NCBI RefSeq assembly: GCF_000379665.1
Contig: NZ_KB903367.1
Location: forward strand, 62,001-126,000
DNA from: Butyricimonas synergistica DSM 23225
GTDB lineage: Bacteria > Bacteroidota > Bacteroidia > Bacteroidales > Marinifilaceae
Reading direction: 5' to 3'
DNA length: 64,000 bases
Positions within the stretch are counted from its first letter, which is position 1, and each line of letters starts with the position of its first letter. This document shows positions 25,128 through 34,418 of this stretch, in pieces. The translations under genes were made by a program, and so were the position numbers. A model generated the notes under the pieces. It saw nothing but the letters and a program-made list of their open reading frames with translations. It was not told where the DNA came from and did not search any database.

Positions 25128-25352
25128 ATGAAAAAGTATATTGTATTAGTTTGCATCGGAATGTTAGCATTGTTTGTAGGCGGTATCAGTTTAGCAAAAA
25201 CCCAGACCAACGGTATCGAGTGTGCTTATGCCGGGCAAGAGAATCTTAATGCAAATTCAAGAATTGTCAAAGTACAAAAAGTGGGAAAAGACACGATCTT
25301 CGGACCCGTTAGTCTTCCCGAGGTGATTGTAAACACGAAGAAAAAAGCTTAA
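25128..25352 (+). CDS. Small secreted peptide of unknown function
   Basis: A 74-residue product. Residues 1-23 are a clear Sec signal peptide (MKKYIVLVCIGMLALFVGG, ISLAK). The mature part of about 50 residues has a single Cys (about residue 33), a VKVQKVGKDTIFGPVSLP segment and a basic end (NTKKKA). It resembles the short signal-peptide-bearing products Bacteroidales make in families, some annotated as natural product precursors, but it lacks an NVEALA motif and I do not assign it. It has its own promoter and a strong terminator directly behind it. The next gene, 130 nt on, is an ECF sigma factor of an uptake locus, so a signalling or cargo role is possible but unproven. Confidence 0.7.
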   Translation: MKKYIVLVCIGMLALFVGGISLAKTQTNGIECAYAGQENLNANSRIVKVQKVGKDTIFGPVSLPEVIVNTKKKA

Positions 25353-25380
25353 CAGCTTTTGGAAGAAATAGAAAGATTGA

Positions 25381-25411
25381 AAACGAGGCTTCGAATAAGC
25401 CTCGTTTTTTT
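25381..25411 (+). terminator. Terminator after the small secreted peptide gene
   Basis: An 11-bp perfect stem, AAACGAGGCTT (25381-25391) with AAGCCTCGTTT (25397-25407), closes a 5-nt loop and runs into a T tract. Confidence 0.9.
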
Positions 25412-25427
25412 GTTGTCTGATATTTAT

Positions 25428-25457
25428 TTTGGATTGACGAAATAATCATTATTTTTG
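25428..25457 (+). promoter_or_regulatory. Promoter of the ECF sigma gene
   Basis: TTTG at 25428-25431 and TATTTTTG at 25450-25457 match the -33 and -7 elements of the housekeeping sigma factor, with 18 nt between them. The ATG is at 25484. Confidence 0.55.
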
Positions 25458-25483
25458 TATCTAAATAATAGATTACGAACCGG

Positions 25484-26065
25484 ATGCAGGCTATAGACAT
25501 ACAATCGGAGGAGTTTTTAGAAAGTTTAAGGCTTGGAAAGCAAGAGGCTTTTCAAGTTTTATTTGAGGCTTTCCACAAACCCTTGTGTTTTTTTGCGGCT
25601 CGTGTTGTTAGGGACGGGGAGGAGGCGGAAGATATTGTGCAAGAGGTATTCCTTTCTTTCTGGAAGATGGAGCGGGATGGTTTCCCGAACATCAAGACGA
25701 TAAAGACTTTCTTTTATAATAGCGTGCAGAACCGTTGCTTGAATTACTTGCGGGATTTGGAGATACGCGATCGGAATTACCGTAATTTGAACCGGGAGGA
25801 ATTGGATGAGGATTATTTCCTTTGCCAACAAATCCGAGCCGAGGTTATCGCGGAGTTGTTCGAAGCGATTGACGAATTGCCGGAGAAAAGCAAGGAGATA
25901 TTCAAAAAGTCTTATATCGACGGACAAGAGGATAAAAAGATTGCCGAGGAGTTGGGAATTTCTTTGAACACGATCAAGACCCAGAAGCAACGGGCAAAAT
26001 CTTATCTGCGGGTTCGCCTGGGCGATTTGTTCGTTTACGTCGGGATGTTCTTTCCCGGTTTCTAA
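25484..26065 (+). CDS. ECF RNA polymerase sigma factor (FecI-like)
   Basis: A 193-residue sigma factor with region 2 (EAEDIVQEVFLSFWK) and region 4 (LPEKSKEIFKKSYIDGQEDKKIAEELGISLNTIKTQ, helix-turn-helix within it), the two-domain plan of ECF factors in the Bacteroidetes FecI branch. It should be held by the FecR protein encoded 88 nt downstream and released when the TonB-linked receptor of the locus is occupied, then transcribe the susC-susD-thioredoxin genes. Its own promoter is of housekeeping type, so basal production is expected. Confidence 0.93.
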   Translation: MQAIDIQSEEFLESLRLGKQEAFQVLFEAFHKPLCFFAARVVRDGEEAEDIVQEVFLSFWKMERDGFPNIKTIKTFFYNSVQNRCLNYLRDLEIRDRNYRNLNREELDEDYFLCQQIRAEVIAELFEAIDELPEKSKEIFKKSYIDGQEDKKIAEELGISLNTIKTQKQRAKSYLRVRLGDLFVYVGMFFPGF

Positions 26066-26153
26066 AAATTGGTTGTTGGTATTTATTTTTTTTGTCGCCT
26101 TGTCACCCATTTGTCGAATGAGTGTGTTTCAGGTGTAAAGTAAAGAAGATTTT

Positions 26154-27320
26154 ATGAAGCAACGGAAAGAAATACACGATTTGATAGCGGCATCCCTGAG
26201 AGATGAACTCTCGGGGGAGGAATTGGACGTGCTTCGGGAGTGGATGGCTGAGAACGAGCACCATCGTCGGTTGGTGGAGGATTTGCGGGATGAAAAGATG
26301 CTGAGGGATGATGTCCGGTTATTTGCTTCTTTTGACACGGGAAAATGCTGGGAACGGTTGGCGGCAGAGATGGGGCAACGGGAGGTGAAGAAGCGAAGTC
26401 TGTTGAGGAAGTGGATCGCTTATGCCGCGGCTGCCGTGGTGTTACTGGTGGCGGGTGCGATTTGGTACTTGCAACCGAAGGAGGAAGGGGTGAAAATAGC
26501 CGAAGTGGCACCTGTCACGATTAATCCCGGGGAAACACAGGCGGTGCTGGTTCTGGAAGACGGGAACGTGTTGCCCTTGAAGGGGATGAAAGACACGACA
26601 ATCCTGATCGGGGAACGGGAGAGGTTGACGATAGATGAAAGCGGTAATTTGAAATACCAATTAACCGGGAATTCTCAAATGCCGTCATTTCATACCCTGC
26701 GGGTGCCGAGAGGAGGGGAGTACAAGATCGTGTTGGACGATGGGACGGAGGTATGGATGAATAGTGCTTCCGAGTTACGTTACCCGGCTCATTTTACCGG
26801 AGATATGCGGAAGGTGGAACTGGTAGGAGAGGCATATTTCCACGTGGCTCATGACCGTGAACATCCTTTCGTGGTGGTTACGCGGGGCGTGGATGTGCGG
26901 GTGCTGGGAACTTCGTTCAACGTGTCGGCATACCCGGACGAGAGTGCGGTGACAACAACCCTGGTTGAGGGGAGCGTGGAATTGGACGCGGAGGAGTTGG
27001 GGCAAGCTGTCAGGTTGTCGCCCGGAGAGCAGGGTGTGTGGGAAAACCGCCGCATGGATGTACGGCAGGTGAATACTAAATTGTACACTTCTTGGATTAA
27101 AGATCGCTTCTCGTTCGAGAGCGAAGGGTTGGAAACCGTGCTGCGGCGTCTTGCCCGCTGGTATAATGTTGATTTCCGAATCGAGAATCCGGAAATGAAG
27201 GAGAAGTTTTTCTCGGGTACGATCCCGAAATACGAGGATGTTTCCAAAGTGTTGAAGGTTATGGAAATGACGACTAATATTTCTTTTGAAGTAAAGGATA
27301 GTGTAGTGATAATACAATGA
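26154..27320 (+). CDS. FecR-family anti-sigma factor
   Basis: A 388-residue inner-membrane protein. The cytosolic N-terminal part (1-85) carries the anti-sigma segment (LLASL-like LIAASLRDELSGEELDVL). One membrane helix is at about 86-105 (WIAYAAAAVVLLVAG). The periplasmic FecR domain has VPRGGEYKIVLDDGTEVW and VLGTSFNVSAYP, and the C-terminal DUF4974 domain starts around residue 315 (FSFESEGLETVLRRLARWY). It relays the state of the STN domain of the SusC-like receptor to the sigma factor. Order sigma-FecR-SusC-SusD is standard in Bacteroidota. Confidence 0.93.
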   Translation: MKQRKEIHDLIAASLRDELSGEELDVLREWMAENEHHRRLVEDLRDEKMLRDDVRLFASFDTGKCWERLAAEMGQREVKKRSLLRKWIAYAAAAVVLLVAGAIWYLQPKEEGVKIAEVAPVTINPGETQAVLVLEDGNVLPLKGMKDTTILIGERERLTIDESGNLKYQLTGNSQMPSFHTLRVPRGGEYKIVLDDGTEVWMNSASELRYPAHFTGDMRKVELVGEAYFHVAHDREHPFVVVTRGVDVRVLGTSFNVSAYPDESAVTTTLVEGSVELDAEELGQAVRLSPGEQGVWENRRMDVRQVNTKLYTSWIKDRFSFESEGLETVLRRLARWYNVDFRIENPEMKEKFFSGTIPKYEDVSKVLKVMEMTTNISFEVKDSVVIIQ

Positions 27321-27399
27321 AAAAACACGAGAGGCGCTACGAACACCTTTCGTGTATCATGTAAATTGATTCTGTAAAACAATTTAACTCAACAAAGTT

Positions 27400-30300
27400 A
27401 TGAAAAAAAAATCAAACTTGTGGGTCTGGGATAACCATGTCCTGCGAAAAATGTTATTGGTTATGAAGATTTATTTTTGTTTGCTGTTATGTACCATGTT
27501 ATCGGTTTCGGCAATGAGTTATTCTCAAAACACGAAACTGACGATGGAGAAGAAGTCGGAAAATTTACTTTCTGTTCTGAAGGAATTGGGACGGGTGAGT
27601 GATTACGAGTTTTTCTACAATGATAACGAGGTGAATCGTTACAACGTGAGTTTCTCCGTGAAGGAGGCAAGCGTGGAGGCGATATTGGAAGAAATTTTGA
27701 AGGGAACACCGTTATCCTATCGGGTGGTTGACAACGTGATCGTGATTACACCTCAAGTAAAAGAGGATGCACCGAAAAAAGTCGTGATCACGGGAACCGT
27801 GAAGGAGAAAGGCGGGGATATATTGCCGGGGGTAACCGTTATGCTGAAAGGAACGACTATCGGCACGGCAACGGATGCCTCGGGAAAATTCCGTTTGGAG
27901 TTGCCTAAGAGGGACACGGTCGTGTTGTCGTTTTCTTTTATCGGGATGAAGTCCCGGGAGGTGAAAGTGGGTAAAGAGACGGAACTGATTGTATTCATGG
28001 AGCCGGACGTGGAGGAAATGGGCGAAGTGGTCTGTACGGGTTACCAGACGTTGAAAAAAGTGAATACGACGGGGTCGTTTTCCACGATTTCTCCGCAGGC
28101 GATCGAATTGCGGGGAAGTGCCGGGCTGAATCGATTGTTGGAAGGACAGGTTCCCGGTTTGACAATTTACAATAACGACGTGCGTATCCGGGGTGGTAGC
28201 ACGATTTCCGAGAAAGTGGGTACCAAACCGTTGTATATCGTGGACGGGTTCGAGGTGGACGAGTTGCCGGAGAACATGGATCTCGTGGAGCGAATTACCG
28301 TGTTGAAAGATGCCGCTGCTGCCGCGATATGGGGTACGCGTGCGGCGAACGGTGTGATCGTGATCGAGATGAAAAAAGGGGCTATCGGTCAGAGCAAGTT
28401 GTCTTATTCCGGGAACGTGAATTTGATGATGAAGCCGGATTTCGGCGACCTGAACCGGGCGGACTCGAAGACGGTTGTGGATTATGATCTGGAGGTGTTT
28501 GACAAAGAATTGATATTTGGAGGAATATACCAAGGTAGTTCAAGCGGCTATTCGCCTTCGTACGGTTTGATTTTTGATTACGAGAGCGGTAAGATCAGTC
28601 GGGATGAACTGGAGGAGAAATTGGCGGCATTGGGAAAGATCTCTAACAAGAAACAGATCGAGGATAAGTTGTTGCGCACGGCTGTAAGACACAATCACAC
28701 GTTGGCTTTGAGCGGAGGAAGTGAGAAATTCTCGTATTTCTTGTCAGGAAGTTATACCGGGGAGAATTCCGTGTACAAGGATGGAAGCGATAAACAGACG
28801 ATCAATATTTTGTCCAAGAACAGTTACTCGGTGGCGCCGAGGGTGAAGGTGCGAGCCGATATTAACGCGGTGTACGGTAAGGAAAATTTAGGATATGACG
28901 TGGCAAGCGAGGTCAGTTCCATTCTGCCTTATCAACTGCTGGTGGACGAGTCGGGCAACCGGGTGAAGGATTATACCAAATTTAATATAGAAACAAATCA
29001 GGATTTGATGGAGCAAGGCTATAAAGATTACGGTTTTAATATATTGGATGAGGTGGATTTGGCGAATAACAAGACAAGTAAATTCAGTTTGCGGACGAAG
29101 TTGGGGGTTGACGTTACAATCCTCGACGGTTTGCAGGTAAACGTGGATTACCAGTACGAGCGTACGCATAGCAAGAATAAAAATTTGCAGGATCTAGAGT
29201 CGTATTATGTCCGGGATCGGTTGAATTATATGACAAACGTGGAGGACGGGAAGATCGTGAATCATTTGCCGATGGGTGATATTTTAGACGTGATGAACAC
29301 GGATTTGACCGCTCATGCGTTGAAAATCGGGGGCTTGCTGAACCGTAGTTTTGGTAAAGAAGGCGAGCATTACGTGAATGTTGTCGGGGGATTTGAATTG
29401 CGCAAGCACACGAATGAATCGAACAAGTATCGTAAATTAGGTTATGATGATGATTTATTGACTTACCAATTATATGATGAACAAGAGCTTGCCAAAAACG
29501 GGATCGTGAGCTGGGAAGGGGAGTCCAGGCGACATCGGTATGACGCCAGTTCTTATAATAAATTCTCGTTCATGGACAACCGGGAGGTGTCGTATTACGG
29601 GTCGGCGGTTTACACGTATGATTTGCGTTATTCGTTAAGTGCCACTTTCCGTATCGATGAATCCAATTTGTTCGGGTCGGCGAAGAAATACCGTCGCAAT
29701 CCGCTGTGGTCGGTCGGATTGAGCTGGAACGTGCAGGAGGAGAATTTCTTTCAATCCAAGGTGATCAATCGATTGGTACCCCGCGTTACTTACGGGTTGA
29801 CGGGTAATTTTGACCGTAGTGGTTCTTCCACTCCGTTGTTGAGCGTGAGCCGGAGTTTCAATAGTGCGATAGGAGCCTATATGTCGCGTGTTTCCAATGC
29901 TCCCAACCCGAAGTTGAGGTGGGAACGCACGAAAACGTTGAACGTGGGAGTGGAAATCGGGTTATTCGATCGTCTTGCCATGACGTTGGAATATTACAAC
30001 AAGCGCAGTTACGATTTGTTGGGAAAAGTGCAGATTGACCCGACTCTCGGTTTTAAAGAAGGTAGTATTAATGCCGCAGATATGCGTAACACGGGTTTCG
30101 AGATGCAGTTGAATGCGGAAGCCTTGAGGTTGAAAGATTTCAGTTGGCACGTGAATTTTGTGTTCGGTTATAACAAGAATAAGATCACGAAGAATAATAT
30201 TGCGGACGGTGACCCGGATTATAATCGTACGCACGGGGTTATAAAATTCACGGAAGGGTATGCGCGTGAAGCGTTGTGGAGTTATCGTTGGGCTGGGTTG

Positions 30301-30891
30301 GATGAAAACGGTAATCCGCAAACATACGATGCGGACGGGAATAAGACCCGCACGCCCGTGGCAGAGTCCATCGAGTGTAACGGGACTTATCGCCCGAAAT
30401 ATAGCGGAAGTCTTTCGACGGATTTCAAGTACAAGAATTTGACGTTGATGTTTTCTTTTATTTACAATTTCGGTCATGTGTTCCGTATCGCTTACCCGAC
30501 GATGAACCCGTTGGATAATAGTGATTTGAGTGCATTTGTCGGTAAGCGCTGGATGAAGCCGGGCGATGAAGCGAAAACGGACATTCCGGCAACGCTGACT
30601 TGGGAGTATTTTGATGGAGATCGTGAAAAATTAACGACTTATTCGTCCAATAGTGTTCGAAAGGGAGATTTTATCCGGTTGCGCGAGATTACATTGAATT
30701 ATGAATTACCGCAACAATTGGTAAAAAAATCACCGTTTTCCCGGGTAAGTTTAACGGCGCAAGCGAACACGGTGTGGATGTGGACGAAGAATAAGGAAGG
30801 TTTTGACCCGGAGGCGGTAGATCCTATTCACGGCACGCTGGGATTGAGCGAGGCGCCATCGTTTACGTTTGGTTTGAGAGTGGAATTTTAA
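27400..30891 (+). CDS. SusC/RagA-type TonB-linked outer membrane protein with STN domain
   Basis: A 1163-residue outer-membrane transporter. In order: a long signal peptide with a charged start (to about residue 45); an STN signalling domain (about 48-120, KLTMEKKSENLLSVLKEL); a carboxypeptidase-like beta-sandwich (about 128-205, GTVKEKGGDILPGVTVML); a plug (about 210-325, with PLYIVDGFEV and LKDAAAAAIWGTRAANGVI); and a large beta-barrel ending FTFGLRVEF with terminal Phe. The STN domain shows it both imports and signals to FecR. It pairs with SusD, 19 nt downstream. The ligand cannot be read: there are no glycoside hydrolases nearby, while a thioredoxin-like protein is, which fits the non-glycan type of locus. 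Confidence 0.94.
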   Translation: MKKKSNLWVWDNHVLRKMLLVMKIYFCLLLCTMLSVSAMSYSQNTKLTMEKKSENLLSVLKELGRVSDYEFFYNDNEVNRYNVSFSVKEASVEAILEEILKGTPLSYRVVDNVIVITPQVKEDAPKKVVITGTVKEKGGDILPGVTVMLKGTTIGTATDASGKFRLELPKRDTVVLSFSFIGMKSREVKVGKETELIVFMEPDVEEMGEVVCTGYQTLKKVNTTGSFSTISPQAIELRGSAGLNRLLEGQVPGLTIYNNDVRIRGGSTISEKVGTKPLYIVDGFEVDELPENMDLVERITVLKDAAAAAIWGTRAANGVIVIEMKKGAIGQSKLSYSGNVNLMMKPDFGDLNRADSKTVVDYDLEVFDKELIFGGIYQGSSSGYSPSYGLIFDYESGKISRDELEEKLAALGKISNKKQIEDKLLRTAVRHNHTLALSGGSEKFSYFLSGSYTGENSVYKDGSDKQTINILSKNSYSVAPRVKVRADINAVYGKENLGYDVASEVSSILPYQLLVDESGNRVKDYTKFNIETNQDLMEQGYKDYGFNILDEVDLANNKTSKFSLRTKLGVDVTILDGLQVNVDYQYERTHSKNKNLQDLESYYVRDRLNYMTNVEDGKIVNHLPMGDILDVMNTDLTAHALKIGGLLNRSFGKEGEHYVNVVGGFELRKHTNESNKYRKLGYDDDLLTYQLYDEQELAKNGIVSWEGESRRHRYDASSYNKFSFMDNREVSYYGSAVYTYDLRYSLSATFRIDESNLFGSAKKYRRNPLWSVGLSWNVQEENFFQSKVINRLVPRVTYGLTGNFDRSGSSTPLLSVSRSFNSAIGAYMSRVSNAPNPKLRWERTKTLNVGVEIGLFDRLAMTLEYYNKRSYDLLGKVQIDPTLGFKEGSINAADMRNTGFEMQLNAEALRLKDFSWHVNFVFGYNKNKITKNNIADGDPDYNRTHGVIKFTEGYAREALWSYRWAGLDENGNPQTYDADGNKTRTPVAESIECNGTYRPKYSGSLSTDFKYKNLTLMFSFIYNFGHVFRIAYPTMNPLDNSDLSAFVGKRWMKPGDEAKTDIPATLTWEYFDGDREKLTTYSSNSVRKGDFIRLREITLNYELPQQLVKKSPFSRVSLTAQANTVWMWTKNKEGFDPEAVDPIHGTLGLSEAPSFTFGLRVEF

Positions 30892-30910
30892 TTTGCTAAA
30901 TTAGGATGTT

Positions 30911-32281
30911 ATGAAAAAGATATATAGTATAGTTTTAGCGGTTATTTTGTTGTATGGATGTGATTCGTTTTTGGATGTGACACCCAAGGAAAAGTTGTTG
31001 CCGGAGAAGGTGCAGGATTTCGAGGAGTTGATAGGAGATTCGCATAATATCGGAGGGGCTTATCCCTTGGCAGATATATGTAGTGATTTGATTTTCATGA
31101 CGGAAGAACGGCTGACCGGAAATATAATGTCAGATCAGGGAAAGGCTTATACCTGGCAAGAGGAATTTTATAGAGATGAGGAAGATGACGCAACGTGGAA
31201 TAATGCTTACGAGATTATTTATACTTGTAATTTGGTGTTGCAAGAAACACCGGGCGCCACGGGCGGTTCGGATGCCGACAAGGCGCGGGTGATGGCGGAA
31301 GCACGGGTAAACCGGGCGTACTATTACTGGTATTTGCATTCGTGTTATGCGCCAGCCTACGACCCGGAAACAGCGGGAACGGATTTGAGCGTGCCGTTGG
31401 TGTTGGAACCGGATTTGGAGGTGAAAGTGAAGCGGGCAACTTCCGATAAGGTGGTGGCTCGGATATTGGAGGATTTGAAAGACGTGGCGTTGGATTTGCC
31501 GGAGGAAGGCATTTCGGTTTACCATCTTCCCCGGGTGGCGGCATACGCTTTGGCGGCACGCGTGAACTTGTATTTCGGGAATTATGACGCGGCGTTGGAG
31601 AACGCAGAAGAGGCGTTGAAATTGAATAGCAAGTTGGTGGATTATAATACGTTCAGTTTTAAAAATGAGACAAAACCTTCCAGCGGGATAAATAATCGCC
31701 CGGTTGCGATGGAGTCACCCGAGATGTTGATGTATCGTTCCTCCGGTTTTCAGACGATGCTTACATCTTGCTGTATGTCACCGGAGTTGCTCGCTATTTT
31801 CGATCGGGAAGCGGATTTACGTTACAAGTTTAATTTCACGTCATTGGACGGGTTCGGGAAGCCGATAGATGAACCTTATCCTCTGTTTTTGCAAGAATTA
31901 GATTTTAATATCGGTGTGCCGGAGATGATGTTGATCAAGGCGGAGTGCCTTGCCCGGAAGAAAAGTCAGGAGGCATTGTCCGTGTTGAACACCTTGCGAG
32001 CCAAGCGTTTTGTCGAGGGGAGCGATTATGAATTGAAAAATGTTGAGGCGGATCGCCTGTTGGAGGTGGTGCTGGAGGAGCGGCAAAGGGAACTGGTGTA
32101 TGCCGGGTTGCGGTTCTTTGACATGAAACGGTTGGCGAAAGAGGGTATATACACCCGGACGCTTACCCGCCAGTTCAAAGAAACCACTTACACGTTGGAA
32201 CCTAACTCCAACCGGTATATGTTCCCGATAGCGGCTAAAGTACGATTACTAAATAACAGTATCGAGCAAAATCCGAGATAA
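30911..32281 (+). CDS. SusD/RagB-family surface lipoprotein
   Basis: A 456-residue lipoprotein with lipobox LLYGC (Cys17) followed by DSFLDVTPKEKLLPEK, the usual start of SusD mature proteins. A TPR-like helical core follows (VNRAYYYWYLHSCYAPAYDPET; VAAYALAARVNLYFGNYDAALENAEEAL), and the C-terminal LVYAGLRFFDMKRL and YMFPIA segments are conserved. It sits as a lid over the SusC barrel and captures ligand. At 456 residues it is shorter than glycan-binding SusD proteins (commonly 500-650), in line with smaller loops and a different ligand. The gene ends before a hairpin and the thioredoxin-like gene. Confidence 0.93.
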   Translation: MKKIYSIVLAVILLYGCDSFLDVTPKEKLLPEKVQDFEELIGDSHNIGGAYPLADICSDLIFMTEERLTGNIMSDQGKAYTWQEEFYRDEEDDATWNNAYEIIYTCNLVLQETPGATGGSDADKARVMAEARVNRAYYYWYLHSCYAPAYDPETAGTDLSVPLVLEPDLEVKVKRATSDKVVARILEDLKDVALDLPEEGISVYHLPRVAAYALAARVNLYFGNYDAALENAEEALKLNSKLVDYNTFSFKNETKPSSGINNRPVAMESPEMLMYRSSGFQTMLTSCCMSPELLAIFDREADLRYKFNFTSLDGFGKPIDEPYPLFLQELDFNIGVPEMMLIKAECLARKKSQEALSVLNTLRAKRFVEGSDYELKNVEADRLLEVVLEERQRELVYAGLRFFDMKRLAKEGIYTRTLTRQFKETTYTLEPNSNRYMFPIAAKVRLLNNSIEQNPR

Positions 32282-32295
32282 TTACTTTTTATTTT

Positions 32296-32320
32296 TGCCC
32301 GAGTAAACGATTCTCGGGCA
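32296..32320 (+). other. Intercistronic hairpin between susD and the thioredoxin-like gene
   Basis: TGCCCGAG (32296-32303) pairs perfectly with CTCGGGCA (32313-32320) around a 9-nt loop. It has T residues before it and no T run after it, so it is not a typical terminator; it may stabilise or process the upstream RNA. Confidence 0.5.
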
Positions 32321-32344
32321 AGAATGTAATAAAAACAGAAAGAT

Positions 32345-34222
32345 ATGAGAAAAGGAATAGTATTGTTTGTATGTGCGTTTGTGTTTTTGCCGATTCTGTT
32401 ATTCGGCATGGAAAAACGAGTGAGAGTATCGGGAAAAATTGCGGGGCTTGCCGGACGGGAAGTGGTGTTGCTGGATTCGGATTACCGAACAGAACTGGCA
32501 AGGGTAAAGGGAAATGGAGATCGTTTCGACATGAGGGTCAGCGTGGAAGTCGGGGATGCCCGTCCTTATTATATTTACGTGCCGGATTTAGGGGATTTAG
32601 GTCCTTCGATGGTGATCCCGACGATGTATTTATATATAGACACGGAACATACCCGGGTGGAGGCGAAAATCGAGCAAGGAAGTTTGAAAAGAGAAAAGAT
32701 AAAGGGTTCATCCGCGATGGCGGAGTACGAGGGGTTGTTGGCGAAAAATCCGTGTGAGAAAGAGTTGGATGTTGCGGGAAAGGCATATAACGAGGCGTTC
32801 AACGAGTACAATATGGTGAACCAGACCGAGGAGAATTTGCGTGTGTTGAAACGGGCAAGTGATCGGCTTGATTCTTTATATCGAGCTCGAGCCGAGGCTT
32901 TTTTGGCGATGATACCCCAGAATCGGACTAGCAAGATGCTGGCGGTTATTGTACATGAGAATTACCGGGAGGCTCCCGTGGAACAGTTAGAGCAGATCGT
33001 GAGTCAATTCGACACTAGTATCCGGGATTGCTATCCGCTTCGGATGATGATGGAAAGAATAGCTCGCGTAAAGGCGGCAGCAGTGGGAAGTGTGGCACCG
33101 GAATTCGAGTTGAAGGATTTGAATGGTAATTTGGTGAAGTTATCTTCGCTGCGGGGAAAGTATGTCTTGATTGATTTTTGGGCTTCCTGGTGCGGACCTT
33201 GTCGCAAGGAAATCCCGAACGTGAAGAACGTGTACGAGTCATTTGGCGATAAAGGGTTGGTCGTGATCGGGTTATCCGTGGATAATTCGGAAAAAGCATG
33301 GCGCAAAGCGGTGGAAGAAGAGCAAGTGGATTACTTGCAGTTGCATGATTCGGATGGCATTATGTGGAAGTTATACGATTTTGACGGGATACCTTTTATG
33401 ATTTTAATATCCCCGGAGGGGGTTATCTTGGAGAGGGGATTGAGAGGTGCGTATGTTCGGAAAAATGTGGAGAGGTATTTGTTGGGAGAGCGGTATGCCT
33501 CGATTAAAAGGGATTTGGACGAAATGGACGAACTGTATAATAGAGAAGCTGCGGGGTATTGCGAGATAGAGGATGTGTTGAAAAAGGCAGAGATTTCGGA
33601 GAAGATGGGGCGAGAATACCAGAAGAGAACGGATTTCTTTTTGAATGGCTTGAAGCAATTGGAAGGCAGTCAATTGGGGTTAGAGTTATTGGACGAGAAT
33701 TTATTTCGTTTGGAACACGATTATGATACTTTTGCCCTGGCGCTTCAAGCGTTGGGAGATAGGTTACCCGAATCCGAGTTGAGAACTAAAATACAGAACA
33801 AGTTCGAGGAGTTGAAAGCGGAACAGCTGATCGGCGAGGCTCCGGATTTTGAACTGACCGATGCCCGCGGGAAAAAGGTTCGTTTGTCCTCGTTCCGGGG
33901 AAAGGAAGTATTGTTGGATTTCTGGGCGTCGTGGTGTGCACCTTGCCGGAGCAAGAATAAAGAGTTGAACAAGCATTACAAGGAGTTGAAGAAAAAAGGG
34001 GTCGAAGTTATTTCTGTTTCATTGGATAACGATAAGAAAAAATGGTTGGAAGCAGTGAAGCAGGATAAGATTTCGTGGATACAATTGGCGGATTTGAACG
34101 GGTTTGAAAAAAGTGATGTGAAGAAGGTTTATAAAGTGAAGGCTGTCCCGACCGTTTACTGGATCGGTGCGGACGGGATGATTAAGGCGAAGAACCCGAA
34201 ACTGGAGGATTTATTGAGGTAG
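32345..34222 (+). CDS. Double-thioredoxin (TlpA/redoxin) protein of the SusCD locus
   Basis: A 625-residue exported protein: signal peptide (1-21), a beta-rich N-terminal domain like DUF4369 (about 24-120), a helical linker, then two TlpA-like thioredoxin domains. The first spans about 245-385 with WCGPC at 282-286 and the cis-Pro loop DGIPFMILI. The second spans about 490-625 with WCAPC at 530-534 and KAVPTVYWI. A helical segment separates the two. Both active sites are complete, so it should act as a periplasmic disulfide reductase or isomerase. It is co-transcribed with SusCD by position, 63 nt downstream and before the terminator, suggesting that the imported ligand or its binding proteins carry disulfides or metals. 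Confidence 0.9.
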   Translation: MRKGIVLFVCAFVFLPILLFGMEKRVRVSGKIAGLAGREVVLLDSDYRTELARVKGNGDRFDMRVSVEVGDARPYYIYVPDLGDLGPSMVIPTMYLYIDTEHTRVEAKIEQGSLKREKIKGSSAMAEYEGLLAKNPCEKELDVAGKAYNEAFNEYNMVNQTEENLRVLKRASDRLDSLYRARAEAFLAMIPQNRTSKMLAVIVHENYREAPVEQLEQIVSQFDTSIRDCYPLRMMMERIARVKAAAVGSVAPEFELKDLNGNLVKLSSLRGKYVLIDFWASWCGPCRKEIPNVKNVYESFGDKGLVVIGLSVDNSEKAWRKAVEEEQVDYLQLHDSDGIMWKLYDFDGIPFMILISPEGVILERGLRGAYVRKNVERYLLGERYASIKRDLDEMDELYNREAAGYCEIEDVLKKAEISEKMGREYQKRTDFFLNGLKQLEGSQLGLELLDENLFRLEHDYDTFALALQALGDRLPESELRTKIQNKFEELKAEQLIGEAPDFELTDARGKKVRLSSFRGKEVLLDFWASWCAPCRSKNKELNKHYKELKKKGVEVISVSLDNDKKKWLEAVKQDKISWIQLADLNGFEKSDVKKVYKVKAVPTVYWIGADGMIKAKNPKLEDLLR

Positions 34223-34235
34223 AATCGGGTGTGTG

Positions 34236-34280
34236 AAAAATGACCGGGAGGACAGAATGTTTCTTCCGGTCATTTTTGTT
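34236..34280 (+). terminator. Terminator of the ECF/SusCD/thioredoxin locus
   Basis: AAAAATGACCGG (34236-34247) pairs with CCGGTCATTTTT (34266-34277) around an 18-nt loop, and the second arm ends in a T run. It closes the locus and separates it from the next TonB receptor gene. Confidence 0.85.
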
Positions 34281-34418
34281 TGTAGAACAAGACTGTAAAA
34301 AAATCAATGAATGCTATGAAATGCTGTTTTTATCACTATCTTCGCTTCCTAGTTGACGCTATGTAGTGAGGTGTTAAAGTGTTGTGCTACAAATTAGTAA
34401 TTCATAGAAGAAAAATTT

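Noticed and set aside
25128-25352. Calling the small secreted product an NVEALA-type natural product precursor
   Set aside because: It lacks the NVEALA motif and no modifying enzyme or exporter gene is adjacent.
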